Source: Hydractinia symbiolongicarpus
Lineage: Eukaryota > Cnidaria > Hydrozoa > Anthoathecata > Hydractiniidae
NCBI RefSeq assembly: GCF_029227915.1
Contig: NC_079879.1
Span: 22,710,501-22,774,500 of the forward strand
DNA: 64,000 nucleotides
Direction of reading: 5' to 3'
Positions 41,632 through 54,800 of the stretch are shown piece after piece (position 1 is the first letter of the stretch; the number at the start of each line of letters is the position of its first letter). The notes under the pieces are model-generated. The model searched no databases. It was not told the origin of the DNA and worked only from the letters and a program-made list of their open reading frames with translations. Position numbers and translations under genes: made by a program.

Positions 41632-41830
41632 GAACGTTTTATTAAAAAACAAAGACATGGATTTATGCCTACCTGGAAAAAAATTTTTATATTTATATTA
41701 TCCTATAGACAATTTAATTTGCTTTTATTTTCAATAAATAATTTTGAAAAAAAAAACATAATTTTTGAGAAATAATGAATATACTGAATATCTGTCTATT
41801 CCCCTTACAGTATTCTTAATACAATAATTA

Positions 41831-41893
41831 CTAATTATGCCAACAAAGTCGTTAATTACGCCAACAAAGTTGCTAATTACGGCAACAAAGTTG
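41831..41893. repeat. 21-bp tandem repeat, three copies
   Basis: Three successive units of the form CTAATTACGCCAACAAAGTTG, with one to three differences between them. Non-coding spacer. Confidence 0.85.
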
Positions 41894-43074
41894 GCACAAT
41901 TCTCCATATTATAAAGTAGATTATAGCAATTGATAGCTCCTTTATGAAGAATCACCGGAACATGATTATGCTTTTAATAGGGTTATTGGTCACCTGGAGA
42001 AAATGGCCATACCTAAAAAAGTAAAGAAGTTGCATATACTTGTTTATAGTGTATGTATCAGTATGTTACGCTGACTTGTTTTGCGTATTTTGCGTTCACG
42101 TTACGCTCGTCAGATTAATGTATTTCTTCGTATTTGATATGTGTCATTTATTATATATAAGAAGGAATAGGCGAAATCAGTCAGCTTATTATTTTATATT
42201 ATACTTTTGAGAAATGTTTGCGAAAGACTGTTGGCATAATTATACATAGGATATATTTGTCATTTACGCGAGCATTTTTTTGCATATTATTTTACCCGAT
42301 ACGCGAATATAATTGAGTGGAAAAGAAAACATCACCAGTTTCATCAATTAAATTTATTGACAACTCTTCGACCGTATACGGCCATTATCAAGTCATTCAC
42401 AGATATTATTTCGTAAAAGATTATTTAAACATTACGATTGTACAAAATGTACGAATATTGTTCACGTAATTCTCTATATTTATATATTATAACGATTTCA
42501 CATAATTCTCCATATATATGATATATCGATATAGTGAGTGTAATACGCAAATGTCTGCTATCTCGTTTTTGTCAGGCCTTCACATGCATGATCTAACAAT
42601 TTCAAGGAAGAATTTTGATCTTAGAGAAGAAATTAGTACATCAGTTTACTATTCTCGGTTTTGGGTTATCACTATCAAAAAAAAAAAGAACTTTAGAGGA
42701 AAAGAACTTTAGAGGAAAATGAGTGGCATATTTATAGATTTATTAGCAAAAATTATTTAAAACAGGAAATTTGGAATACCAATACATTATTAGAACAGGA
42801 TTAATTGTGATTTAAAGTTTTATAGGAGTTTGACTGTATTATTCAACTGTTGTGAAACAATTTCTCTGAAGTTAATTTTTTCACTCAATAGAAAATGGGT
42901 AAATAAATACTGCTTTCAATTAAGTCTTCCCCACTAGCACAAATGAATTCATATTGACTATGAAATCTCTAGAGCTATGTATTGCAGTATTGGACCCTAA
43001 CACGAAACATGATATTTTTATAGTTGCTTAACCTGTCATTAGATTTTAATTTATAGATCTGCTTATTATTAAAT

Positions 43075-46000
43075 ATGTCATCAACCTGGTTTGGAAAGCA
43101 AGAAAAAAAACCCAGCTGGTTCCTCAGATTTTGTTATCAGGTATTAAGATCTGGAAATATACCTAATCATGTTGCTTTTATCATGGATGGTAACAGACGC
43201 TTTGCTAAAAATCAAAATATATCCAGAAAAGAAGGTCATTCAAAAGGTTTTGATATATTAACTGAGGTATATAATAAAGTTGTAAGACAATATTATAGTT
43301 AAATGTTTAGAGATTTTTCAATTTAATTAACTGTAACATTGCATGTGGTTTTGTGCAGGTACTGCAGTGGTGTTTTGAGTTGGGTATATCAGAAGTAACC
43401 GTATATGCTTTCAGCATAGAAAATTTCAAGCGATCATCAGATGAAGTTGAAGCATTAATGAATATATTTAAGGACAAATTAGAAAAACTAATGGAGGAAG
43501 AGTAAGTAATATATCCCAGTCAAACTTTAATAAGGTGGCCACGCAGTCCTACTTTAATCCTGATAAAAATTAAATATATAATGGTGTTTTAATGTCTTCA
43601 TAATAACTGTAAGATGTGCAAATAAAAAGAATATACAACATTAACATTAACAGGACAGTCTAGTACTAATGACGTTAGTTTACGTCCTTGATTAATTTAA
43701 CAAATGTGACAAACAAAGTAATTCAGTAAGCAGGAAATTTGTTAATATAAGCCAAACGTTTTTAAAAACATAGATAGATACAAAGTGGAAATAAAACAAT
43801 TCCCTGCACAAACACAGATTTTGAATTAGATTAAAGATAAGTTACACATTTGCTTTAATAGGACATTTTACCTTTGTTTTTAATTATTTAGAGAAGCAAT
43901 TATGAAGTTTGGCGTATGTATTAGATTTGTTGGTGATATTTCTTTATTTAATACTGAAATCCAAGAAGCTATTGCTAAAGTTGTTAATTTGACAAAAGAC
44001 AACAATAAGTATGATATTACTATTATATACTGTTGTAGGTAAAAAATCTGTTTTTTAAATGTAGTTTTTTTAGCTGATAAAAAAGACAAAAATATTTATT
44101 CTTTGAAGTAGTATGTTTTTAAAAGTTCTTTACAGGTATGCGTAATTTCTAATCTGCAGTGCACATCAAAAAGATTCTGATACCATAAGGGCCTTAAATA
44201 ATGCTGTATTAAATCTTGCAGAATTGATTTTTCTGGGAAATGTTTTTACCAATTTGGGAAATATTTGTAAAAATAATTTTGGCAAAGAAAAATATATTCA
44301 GCGAAATAAGAGCGATAATATCATATTTTTACTAATTGAGAAATATTTTCTAAAAACCACCCATGAACCGAAATTTACCATCGCAAAATATTTGCTTGAT
44401 ATCCTATTCCAAATAATAAATTTCACAAAATATATTTTAAGTGACCCAATGTTTAATGCTGATGAATCTCACAATTAAATCCAATATTAATTTATTTAGC
44501 ATTAATTGATCATCTTAAGGGTAGTATGAAAAATCCATATGTTACCAGAAAATAATGGTCATAGGAAAAAGTTTTTTCATAGACATTGTATTTAATTGAA
44601 ATTAGAGATATTTCTTTCAACTGTTCAATAAAGTTAAAAAGTACATCTTTTAGGTCGTTTTTAAACATAGCTATGGCATACACTTCAAGAGACGAAATCA
44701 CGAACGCCATCAAAGAGATTGCAGTTGGTGTCGATAATGGAAAGATAAAAGAAAGGTAACATCAGCTTGAATAAATAAAGCTTGAAATATATGATACTTG
44801 CAAATTTAATGCTCCAGCTATTATTAAATATTTAATATTGCAAAATACTATTCCTAAATTTATTTCAAAATCACTGAGGTTATTTTTTGTGTTTCTCTTG
44901 TTTTAAAATGCAAATCTCAAAAGTTTTATTAGTAGGAATTGTTTACGATTCGAATGTGAAAAGACCCTCTACTAATGTGAGGAATATTTCGTTGTTGTAT
45001 ATTAAAATTTGTTCTTTTTTGATGAAATGTAATGTTTTTTTTGAAAGAGTTCAGTTTGATTTTGGAAATAGCTTTCTTTGATTATTCCTTTAAACGGTGC
45101 AGATTTCTCGTTTTAGCGACATAACTGAAGAGCTTATTGAAAATTGTTTCTACACCAATCAATGTCAGCCAGTTGATTTGCTTATCAGAACATCTGGAGA
45201 AGTGCGTTTGAGTGATTTTCTATTGTGGCAGGTATTATGATCAGTATTCACGCTTACGTTTTTTAATACTTGGTTTTCAAAAACATCTTTTCCTAACGTC
45301 AATACTTTTTTTTCTCCACGTATGGCTGATTGTTATTGTCTGACATTTTTTATTTTCTTTTTCACGCCATTGTGTGCTAATAATAATCTTGTTTATGAAG
45401 TACGTGTGTAGTTCCCTGCATCTTTGAGGCTTATGTTTTGAATTTAAAAAGTTGATAAAAGCTTATTTCAAAATTTCATTATTGCAGATATTTCGATTTA
45501 ATATGAAATCCTGACATTTGCATCGATATTTTTTTACTATTTATGGATACACATAAAGACAACGAAGTTCAAAACTCCATTTGCGGCAGCCTTTTTTCAA
45601 CAAAACTGTAGTAGAACTTCCATATTACTTTTTTATTCTAGACCTCCTTCTCAATTCTCTGTTTTATTGATGTTTTATGGCCAGCGTTATCAGTATGGGA
45701 TTTCTTCTATTGTATTTTAAGATATCAACTTGGATTTAACACTATGGAGGTATAATATATTATTTTACTACCTAATAGTCCTGCTGTAGCTTTTAACTTT
45801 ATTTAAATGTATTTCGTTTGCTTATTTTTTTTTCATTAAATCATTAAGTCTTTGTTTACTTTTTAGAATGCAAAAGAACTGACTAAACTAAAAGAGACGC
45901 GCACACAAATGGACAACGATTTAAAAAATGCTCATCGGGAATTAAAGAGAGCCAACAAAGAAAACGATAAAGAAGCGTTAAATGCTCGCCTTATAGAATA

Positions 46001-46091
46001 TACCACTGAACGTAAACAGAGGACTGAGCTGTTTCTACAGGATTTGAATGAAAAAAGACTAAAAAATATTCTAGCACATTTGAAAACATAA
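43075..46091 (+). CDS. DHDDS: Dehydrodolichyl diphosphate synthase subunit (cis-prenyltransferase)
   Basis: DHDDS extends farnesyl diphosphate with cis isoprene units to make dolichol precursors for protein glycosylation, at the ER with its partner NUS1/NgBR. Seven GT-AG exons keep one frame: 43075-43266, 43359-43501, 43892-44008, 44654-44755, 45117-45231, 45642-45749, 45867-46091, giving 333 aa, the same length as the main human form. The catalytic signature [10 protein letters not shown] places the key Asp at residue 38. [14 protein letters not shown] follows in exon 2 and [15 protein letters not shown] in exon 5 (residues 209-223), the substrate-binding and catalytic block of the active subunit rather than NUS1. 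The C-terminus is a charged coiled coil, as in animal DHDDS. The ATG at 43075 precedes a helix aligned with the known N-terminus. An AATAAA at 46262-46267 is a plausible poly(A) signal. Confidence 0.95.
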
Positions 46092-46261
46092 TGGAAATTT
46101 ATTGGAACCTAAAAAAGTGTCACTTTTAGTTGCAATGCTGTTTTCAATAGGATACTATGCACTGACTGAATCAATTTCGGTATTTTTTGATTAGTGACAC
46201 ATGACAATTAACTGAATTAGCCTTCAAAGTTACAACTTCGCGAATTCGACCCTATTTACAA

Positions 46262-46267
46262 AAATAA
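46262..46267 (+). terminator. Candidate DHDDS poly(A) signal
   Basis: A canonical AATAAA lies about 170 bases after the DHDDS stop codon. It is the nearest one downstream, but AATAAA occurs often by chance in sequence this AT-rich. Confidence 0.45.
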
Positions 46268-46834
46268 ATGTATACCGGAAAACTTTCTTGATGCATTTTG
46301 ATTTTTTAAAGGCGAACCAGTGTGAAAAGGATCGTTCTTTTAGAAGTCGTTTTCATTAAAGAGAAAGTGTGTCAATTTTTTTAAAAAAATTTTGCCATCT
46401 GCAAAAGTTATTAATTATGACGTATTCGCAAAAAATTATGCTTGTTAACTGCAAAAATTATGATGTGAAAAAAAATTATGCTTGCTAAATGCAAAAGTAA
46501 TAATGATTTTCTTCCTAACAAAAATGTAAATGCAAAATTTTTGTGATCTTAATGTACATGTTAAATTCATTAATAATGTATTTTGTATTATATAGCTACA
46601 ATATTTTCATCGATTACTCTACTTTTTGAAAAGAAAAAAAATATTGTGACCTGTGACGTATTGAGACCTTCATCGCTATATATTATCGCATATTACCTTA
46701 TCAAACTATGTTTACTATGTAAAGTTCATTGTAAAGAATTATATAAAAATAATTATATACATATTATGGAATAAAATATTAAAGTCAAAAGATATTTTTC
46801 CCTTTCAGAACTAATATCGGAAAATACTTCGGTT

Positions 46835-46966
46835 ACTGGTCGGCGGTCCGTGGAAAAATTCACGGGTTCGCCCCTCCTTTTTATACCGCATTACGCGTGT
46901 CTCGCTATTTGCAGTACCATTTTGCGTTACAGACAGACAGACGTATACGGGTATTATAATATAGAA
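46835..46966 (+). repeat. Dispersed CTAG...TATAGA repeat, short type
   Basis: Same family as the array at 24688-25672: CCGTGG stem region, GGTTCGCCC, TTTTTATACCGCATTACG, GACAGACAGACGTATACGGG and the ending ATTATAATATAGAA. It joins directly to a longer unit at 46967. Confidence 0.85.
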
Positions 46967-47150
46967 CTAGTCGTTAGCCCGTGGAAAAATCCACGGGGTC
47001 GCCCGTCCTTTAAATTAAACCGTTGCAACAAAGTGGAAAGAAATATATCGCATTTGGTATTAATGCGCATTTTAAAAATTTCATGTTTCCGTTACGGGAC
47101 AAGGCTTTCGCGGACACACAGACAGACAGACGGCTGTCATTAAAAAGATA
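46967..47150 (+). repeat. Dispersed CTAG...TATAGA repeat, long variant
   Basis: Begins CTAGTCGTTAGCCCGTGG exactly where the preceding unit ends. Internally it matches the variant at 25338-25527 (ACAAAGTGGA, ATATATCGCATTTGGTATT, TTACGGGACA, CGCGGACACACAGACAGAC). The short-plus-long pairing is the same kind of head-to-tail join seen in the BRWD intron. Confidence 0.8.
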
Positions 47151-50100
47151 TTATGAAAAATGTGACAATATAAACAAAGCAGAAAATTTACCAGAGTCGA
47201 TTTAACCCTGAAGTTGCTAGAAACACAGATAGATACAAAGTGGAAACAATTTCTAGTGGTATGATAACTAAATCTTTAACATCTGCAAAAATTATTAATT
47301 ACAACGCATGCTTGTAAAATGCGAACGGTTGTTAGCTGAAACTATATTTTATTTTAGTAATATATTTTCCTTGTTTACAATATTTTTATCACTTACGCCA
47401 ATTTTTAAAAGGAAAAAAATACTGTTAATATTGTTGTTGTTTACGGGCGGGCAAAAATGAAAAAAAAAACACAACTCAAACATCAAACGGACCTTGTGTA
47501 CACGAAATACGGAGTTTATTGGCGATCTGTTATACTGCGTATTAGTCATGCGCTCCCCCGTGTTCCAGTTTTACCAACGGAGAAGTTTTTGAAAACAGCT
47601 GACCAGGCGATCGGAAAAGTTGCGTATCGGCCGTTGTATTGTTATTTTCAATCGCGGATCACCTGGGACTCAGGGAGCTTCATAAGTGATAAGGAAATGT
47701 TTTTATCACATTTTCAGAAAACAAGGCAAGAGCCCTGCACAAACTAAATGGCTATTAAATATGTGCATATAAAACTGGCCATCAAAATATTGTAGTGTTG
47801 TGTAAATATGTATATCTAATATTTTAAGAAAATAATTTCCACTAACACGAAATACAAACCCCAGTATTATTTACTTTGGAAATTCACGTTTATGATTGCG
47901 CCTAACTTCCATGTTTATAAGTTTATATTGGCTTGGCCCCAAATCCCACCCTTGCTACCTAGAAACCTGAATACACTGTTAAGAAGATTAGCTTCCCTGA
48001 TAAAAGTGCGGTCAGATGTTTTCTGAAGCTTTGAAATGTCGAATCCGTTTACATCAATAGATAGGGCAGCAGTCATTAAGGAAAAAAGCTCGATGCACAA
48101 TTTCACAATCGGTAATGTTATTTCGAAATTTATTTTGAATTGGTGTGTCAGGTTTGATCCAATGTGGACAAACCTATCAAAAGTTTCTCCATCGTCGAGT
48201 TTCAAAACATGTGGAGAATAATTAAAATAAATGACCAATCACATTACGCAGTGTTTGTTATTCCGTCAATCAAATTTTCACAAGTTAAAAACATGGCCTG
48301 GGGTTACACTCTATAAAAAAAAAGACATACACGAACCAGGACTTCCGATTTTGTTGTTAATTTAATTAGGCGTACTTTATCGCCCTAAACCTTGTCAGTC
48401 CATATTTCGTCTTGTTTGTCCCAATTTAGAGAAATTTAAGGCCAATTTAAAAGATTTTTATTTTCTACATTCGATATGCTCAACACGTGAAATAGGAAGG
48501 TTCCAAAGTGGTTCATTATATATGCCAAAATTATGTAAATTGTCCGCTGGATAGAGAGCTATATTCATTATTCATCCGCACTGATTTTCCAACATAATTT
48601 ATGAAAACAAAGAAAAAAACAATCGTATCTTGCAAAGGTACTTTTTGTTAGTAACAGCAACAGTACTACCTTGCAGCTCATCAACACTTACTTTAAAAAG
48701 CACCCGTTTCTCATCATTGCGCATGATATTTGAATCTGTATACAGCAAGTGAGGTTGCTAGCTCATAATCGTATTTAAAAATCATGCTGAATGCTCTGTT
48801 CTCTCGAAAGTATGGCTTACTTATTTGTATGATGGATTTAGTCTGTTGGCAGGCTGGTTGATATAAGCAAGGGAATGATATCTTCATCATGGGAGAACGG
48901 ATTTGTTATAGCAGGTACGGTTAGCGACAGAACGTTTTCTTTATTATAAGTATTTTGTCTGTCCCTTAAATCTTTCCTCCAAGCTTAAACCAACCAACCA
49001 CACACAATGCTCGGGGTATTCACACAGGGCGAAAATCTGATTTCGGAGTAATGTATGACGGTAAACTTTCAATGGCCTAACGGCTAATTTATTGACATTG
49101 CAACAGTGGAACATTTATTTTGTTTTGTATTGCAGCATATGCACACATCCTAGTATTGTAGACATTAAAGACAACTGAATTTTTCATTTTTATTGTTCTC
49201 TGAAAAACATGAACAAAATATGTACCATTTTTTTCATTCTATGTTTTTTAATTTCGCTTTTTATTCAATGTCAACATCATCTTCCTCATCGTCAGATAAA
49301 ATATTATTAGAGATAAAAGAGAACAAAAATTTAAACTAAGCGCCCAGATTCTCAAGGCAGTTTTCAAGGCGCCCCTTTTCTAGATTGGGTACTTAATTAT
49401 CATGGCGCTTAATAAGTGCTGGGAGCTTATTGAACTTTAAGGTATGAACAGCCACTTCGCAGGATTTCTAAGCAACTTTAATACAAACAATTTAAAATGT
49501 AAGCACCAAATTTTTTTTTGACTTCGGCTTTTTAAACTGCCTTTCTGGACTTGCATTAATGTTGAAATTGTCGAACTTCGTTTTGAGTGTCCTGGTAAGT
49601 AAGTAGTATATTTCCACGTTGTGTTACAATAATACAAAAATATAAAATGATAAAATATTTTGAAACACTTCACAAATTTTCATGTCAATTTTGCACAAGG
49701 GTCATGCTTATTTTCTTTCTATGATCCCAATTCATCCTCGTCCACGGGATTTGTTGTGTGATGACAAAACCGCTAGCAATTACATGATGACAACGGAGGC
49801 ACGATTTCAAAAGGCAAACACCCCTGGTGACGAGGTTTATTCCAATTTTACTATTTGTGACACACAAGCACCCTAAGCGTCCTCCATGCCCTAAGATATG
49901 ACTTATGCTCATCCATAAAGCAGCTCTCTTTTCCTGATGTTGAACGAAATATAATTTTTAGCTGGGTATTAGGTAAACAAACATTTGATCTCAAGCCCAA
50001 CATTTTTCTCCTTTTTTGCTAACCAACCAATCAGGCAACTTCACTATTAAGCGTAAAGAATTATTTTTAGCAACTTGAGTCTCAGGTTGGTCTCTTAAGG

Positions 50101-51858
50101 TTAATAAAAAGTGGAAGAAATTTTTGAGGTACGGTATTTGAAATAGTCACAAACTTTTGAATAAATTAACATTTTTCAAAGTCCTTTTTAGTGCAATCTA
50201 GTCATCAGGGGTTGTTAGGTTTTTTTTGTATTAGGGCGTTCTGGAAACGAGATTTGTTTTCAAGCATAATTTGAAGCTAAAAAATTATGTTTTGCTATTT
50301 GAATTCTATTTGATAATATCAATGTAGTGTTAAAAAAAACTTCAACAACAGACATCTCACCATTATTCACCCCAAATCACTTTGAGATAAACTTCGAGAT
50401 CTTATCTCAAAGAGCTCTTGGGACAAGAATGACATTTCACATACTTTAAAACTAAAATCCTGTAAGTTTATTGCAGTAACATTAATTCTGACTATATATC
50501 ACTGATGCACTTTCACCACGCTTTCATATTCCTGTCTTTCCTTATTAATTTTACATTAAAACATGCAGGAAGCATCACTGTATCTTAATTCGTTCCTAGG
50601 ACAACGCCACAACATCTAATAACAAAACAGAATGCCGTCATAAGTGGAGTCACTTTTGTATGATATAATAATCACGTTATGTTTTAAAAATAATTTTCCA
50701 TAAACTTACAAGGAAATAGTCAGTTTTTCATGCATTGTTTTTTATTGCTGATACAACTTAAATACCTCCTTGATTCTGTATGACATTTGATCTTGATTAA
50801 GATATTACGTTAAAGTTTCAAATTTGTTGTTATTCAAGCATAATCACAACCCCTTTTAGGAAAAAAACGAAACAGGGCTATGCAAAAGTGATATTGCAAG
50901 AGATAACAAGTGGCTTCGTTGCTACCCAGTGGAGCCACTTTGTATGTCGTAAGAATCGCGTTATGTTCTAAAAATAACTTACCATGGAGAAGGTCGATCA
51001 CTGTTTCCTGTTTTTGAAACTTGTTAAATTTTTATTTTATTCTTTGTTTTATTTATTTATATATTATTTTCTTTCTTTTTTTATTTATTTGCGCGACCTG
51101 ACTTTTTGTTTTGTTATGAAACTTTTTGAACTCGCATTTTCTCTTCCGTTATGCTATGGTGTATTACAAGAAAAATATTTTTCAATTCTGATACCAAATT
51201 CTATTGTTACGAAAAAGCGTCCAGTGCTAGGTTTAACACAATCGCAAATCCATTATTGATTCACGAAAGAAGATGTTAGGGCGCGAAATGCTTAAGTCTT
51301 TCGTCAAATTACATTTAACTGTAATTGAATTAGCATATCAGTAAAAGAGAAGCAATGTTAAATTTCTAGAACTATCATTGTTTCTAAAATTGAACGATGA
51401 CACAAAAAGAAGGAAGTTTAAAATATAGAATATGTCTTGACAAAAATAATAACAAAATAAAATTAAAACCACAAGTAATCATTCATTTTAACTTGCAAAA
51501 TCGTTCCCAGTCAAAACATTTTATGTCGAAAGATCTGGGATCAAGTTTACAATAAACTTAGCAACCAAACTACCTCATTAACGGAGCTTGAAAAGTGGGC
51601 GCATAATTCTAAATATAAGTACATCACATTCCACGTTTCACGCACAATAAATTAAGAAAGAAAAAAAATCCAACTATGCATTTTTTTATTCAGCATAATT
51701 TAGCAAAGAAAGCTAAAAAATTAAAAAATATCAATCACGGGAAAAAAGTTTGAGAATTCGGTTTATTCATAGAGACTTTGGTACCTCCGTTTATACACAA
51801 AAGGACTTGGAAACCTGGTTTATTGACAAAGAGTTTGGGAACACCCGTTTCTTGAAAA
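47151..51858. other. Spacer, repeats and no recognised gene
   Basis: AT-rich sequence between DHDDS and the LicD-like gene. Open frames at 47457-47747 (+), 47915-48238 (-) and 49682-49876 (+) have no recognisable domain. A stretch at 49338-49412 has TAAGCGCC/GGCGCTTA ends like a small inverted-repeat element. A block of about 65 bp at 50644-50710 is repeated imperfectly at 50930-50990. Nothing else could be supported. Confidence 0.5.
50644..50990. repeat. Imperfect direct repeat of about 65 bp
   Basis: The segments at 50644-50710 and 50930-50990 share GTGGAG(T/C)CACTTT, a central CACGTTATGTT/CGCGTTATGTT block and TAAAAATAA. They are direct repeats about 290 bp apart and may be the ends of a small decayed element. 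There are no coding features between them. Confidence 0.5.
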
Positions 51859-54800
51859 TTGTTATCAGAAAGCGCGTGTCTGCCGTTTCTTCTTTCAGGA
51901 ATGATGGCGTCGCATAGGGTAGTGGAGATTTCAACGCAATTCATCAATTTTTTGGAGAAAATGAGGAAAAGATATAAGTTATTTCGCCTTCGGGCACGTC
52001 GCACAAGAAGAGTTATGACGTGTGTGCTTATATACTCCATGTTGACCTTATTGTATATCATCCTGAATTATCATCCGTTTGTGTGGTATACTCGCAGCGG
52101 ACATAAATGCGAAACACCTATAAATGAAATGAAAGATTTAAAGGAATTAATACGAGATACAAATGGGGCATTAAACGAATTAAAACTGACCCATGCTTTG
52201 GTTTATGGAAGGTAAGTTCTTATTGGAAATATTACGATTTCAAAAGTTTACAGAAAGAGAAAAGCTTTTAGTCACTACCTGAAGTTACATATAGTTAGCA
52301 TATAGTATGGTATATTATAGTACATTATTTAATTAGAAATATGGCCTGGACAATGGATGAGTTCCTAGTGATTTTTTGTTTATTTCTAAAAGGTCATAAG
52401 TTAACAGGATACATTGGCATGGAGCAAAAAAAAGCATTCGTGCTTATAAGATTTTCTAAATTGTTGTTGCTGGGAATATTTTCTGGAATTCTAGAGCCGA
52501 TGATAAAAATAATGTACAATAAAAAAGATGCATAAAAATAATATTTCTCTCCACAGTTTATGAAAAAGAAAACACTTTAATAAAATGTTTTTCGCGTCAT
52601 TCACAAAAAATAAGTTATAGAGAACGGTAATTTAATTAAAAATAAAAGAATTTAGCAAATACAAGTTTCGAAGAATCGTTAAAAAAACTTATTTAAGGAA
52701 AAAAAGGGGAAAGAAGTTAAATTTTAGCCTGCCCATAGTCAACCATTTCCAGCCTAATTAATTTTATAAAGTTGTTTTGATATAAAAAAATACTGTGCCT
52801 GAAGATTTTAATAAACGTAAAAGTATTCAGAAACTCTTAATTCATTCTTTTCTTAATTTATTCGCCACTAAAAATTAATTCCATAAAGGTTTTGAAAAGA
52901 ATAATTTAAATTCCCATGTATGGTTAAATCCAAAAAATTTTAAGTTGTTTTGCTTTAAAATTAAAATGAAAAAACCAATTAATAATGCGAATTTTGAAAT
53001 TTTAAACTTTTCGTAATCAGCTATTTTCTTTTTAAAGCTGTGCACATTTTTTTTCTCGTGTGAACGAATTTCAAATGAGCACACGAATTCAAAATTTTTA
53101 AAGCAAGGATAATATTCTTTTGTTCCTTTTTTAAAAATTGTTTATAATTTCGAACTGGTTTAACAACAGGGTTACTTATTTTTTAATTCTTTAAGATCGT
53201 CTTAAAAACATTTTTTCTTCCACCAAAGTTTAATCTTCTGTTCACTGAAACTTAAAAAATTTGAGCAATGAAAATATCTACTGACCCTAAGTTAAGACAA
53301 TTTTGAAGTTTTAATTTGTAATCTTTTTTTTTTTTGACTTTGTTTTTATATTCAAGTCATCGTGTATTTCCCCTTAAAATCTTTAGAAAAAAGTCAAGAA
53401 AATTCACACTTAAGTGGGAAGACATAAATCATAAATTATAACATGAAATAGTTCAATCACGCCACTACTAATTATAAATCATCCACAATGGAGAGCTCAT
53501 TATAATTAAATGTTTTGCAACTCCCGCCAAGGAGAGCGGAATCGGTCAATGCCAAAGAGGGAAATTTTAAGGAAAGCAAATACTTTTTTTCTCTGCAAGA
53601 TAAAATATAGGAAAAAAAGTCTCAACCCAAATTACAGATGTCACAAATGCAATTATTCTTCTAGAGTAAATATTCATTTATAATTCCTGTCAGTTTTTCT
53701 CCGTTGCTTAAATGGCATCTAACTCGATGTAACATAAATCACACAAGTAGACAAACACGCCTTAAAATTTAATTGGTTTGTAACAACCAGTGGGGCGGCA
53801 GGGGTGTTGCGCCCCTCCCAATATTATGTGTGTATAGAAATCACAACCGTCCCCAAAATCTAAAGGAAGAAAGTGAGATTCAAAGTGAGAAAGGAAGAAA
53901 GTGAGATGCTTTTGTGCAGTAAAGCATATTTCTTATTTTTTATGACAGTCAAACTCGTTGATGAAAAGTTTCTTTATTCATGTAATTGTTGGCTTCACAA
54001 GTCGCCATAACCGTGCAAACTTTAAAGTTGCTTAGACGAGAGAAATTTAGAAGAAATAATTTTCAATTAATTTAAAAATTGTTCAACTGACGATGTAGAA
54101 TCCTTAAAAATCATTGCTACTCGATTGTGTGTGATTTTTGTAAAAGTGTTTGCATGTAGCTAATTCGAAAAAACTTGATCGTAACATATAGCTATGAGGC
54201 TAATAGTTATAAGAAGCTTTCGTACCTGTTGTGGACGATGACACAAAAAGTGATATAACAGAATGCCATTCAAGGATTTGAAGGATCTAAAACAGAAAAT
54301 ATAGGAAACAACTTAAAGTTAGTTAAGTGTCACGTAGACATCTTAGAGCACCTTTGTTTCTGCTTTATATCTATTTTAGTTTCTATAATGTGATCTATTT
54401 TAGTTTTCAATAAAAACCTAAGAATTCCAGGTTAATGGTTTTATAAGTGATCATGTGACTAATAAATAAATAATAAAAGAACGTAAAAACAAAATTTTGA
54501 CTTACAGGGGGAGAAGAACGATGATCAACATTCATCAGTAAAACCTTGCCATAACTGATTTGCTAACATTCTGCTTCCCATTTATGCTTGCCTTCATCTC
54601 TATGTAGTAATTTTATTATCTTTAAGATCTGCGTTGATGCACATCACTGCTTCTTTTGTCCAGAAGTTAGTCCCAAAATAGAAGGTGGTACGATAAATGG
54701 GCGTGACACGCACCTGGGGTCTGCTTAATTCAGCCCTAGTCCTCATGATTTAAATAGTATTCCAAGACATATAGATGGAGATGGATAGATTGCTACCTTA

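Larger units (their letters stand above)
40391..43074. other. Head-to-head spacer between BRWD and DHDDS
   Basis: About 2.7 kb separates the divergent start codons of BRWD (minus) and DHDDS (plus), so both promoters should lie here. The sequence is AT-rich. It holds a foldback element (41348-41631) and a small tandem repeat (41831-41893), and I saw no convincing exon. Promoter elements cannot be placed with confidence. Confidence 0.55.

Noticed and set aside
44224-44478. Open frame in the DHDDS intron between 44009 and 44653
   Set aside because: Including it would break the DHDDS alignment, which is continuous from exon 43892-44008 to exon 44654-44755. It is AT-rich with no motif.
47457-47747. 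Plus-strand ORF of 96 codons
   Set aside because: No domain, signal peptide or splice context recognised. It follows repeat copies and may be a decayed element fragment.
47915-48238. Minus-strand ORF of 107 codons
   Set aside because: No recognisable family. A length near 100 codons can occur by chance in 5 kb of spacer. Left as unknown.
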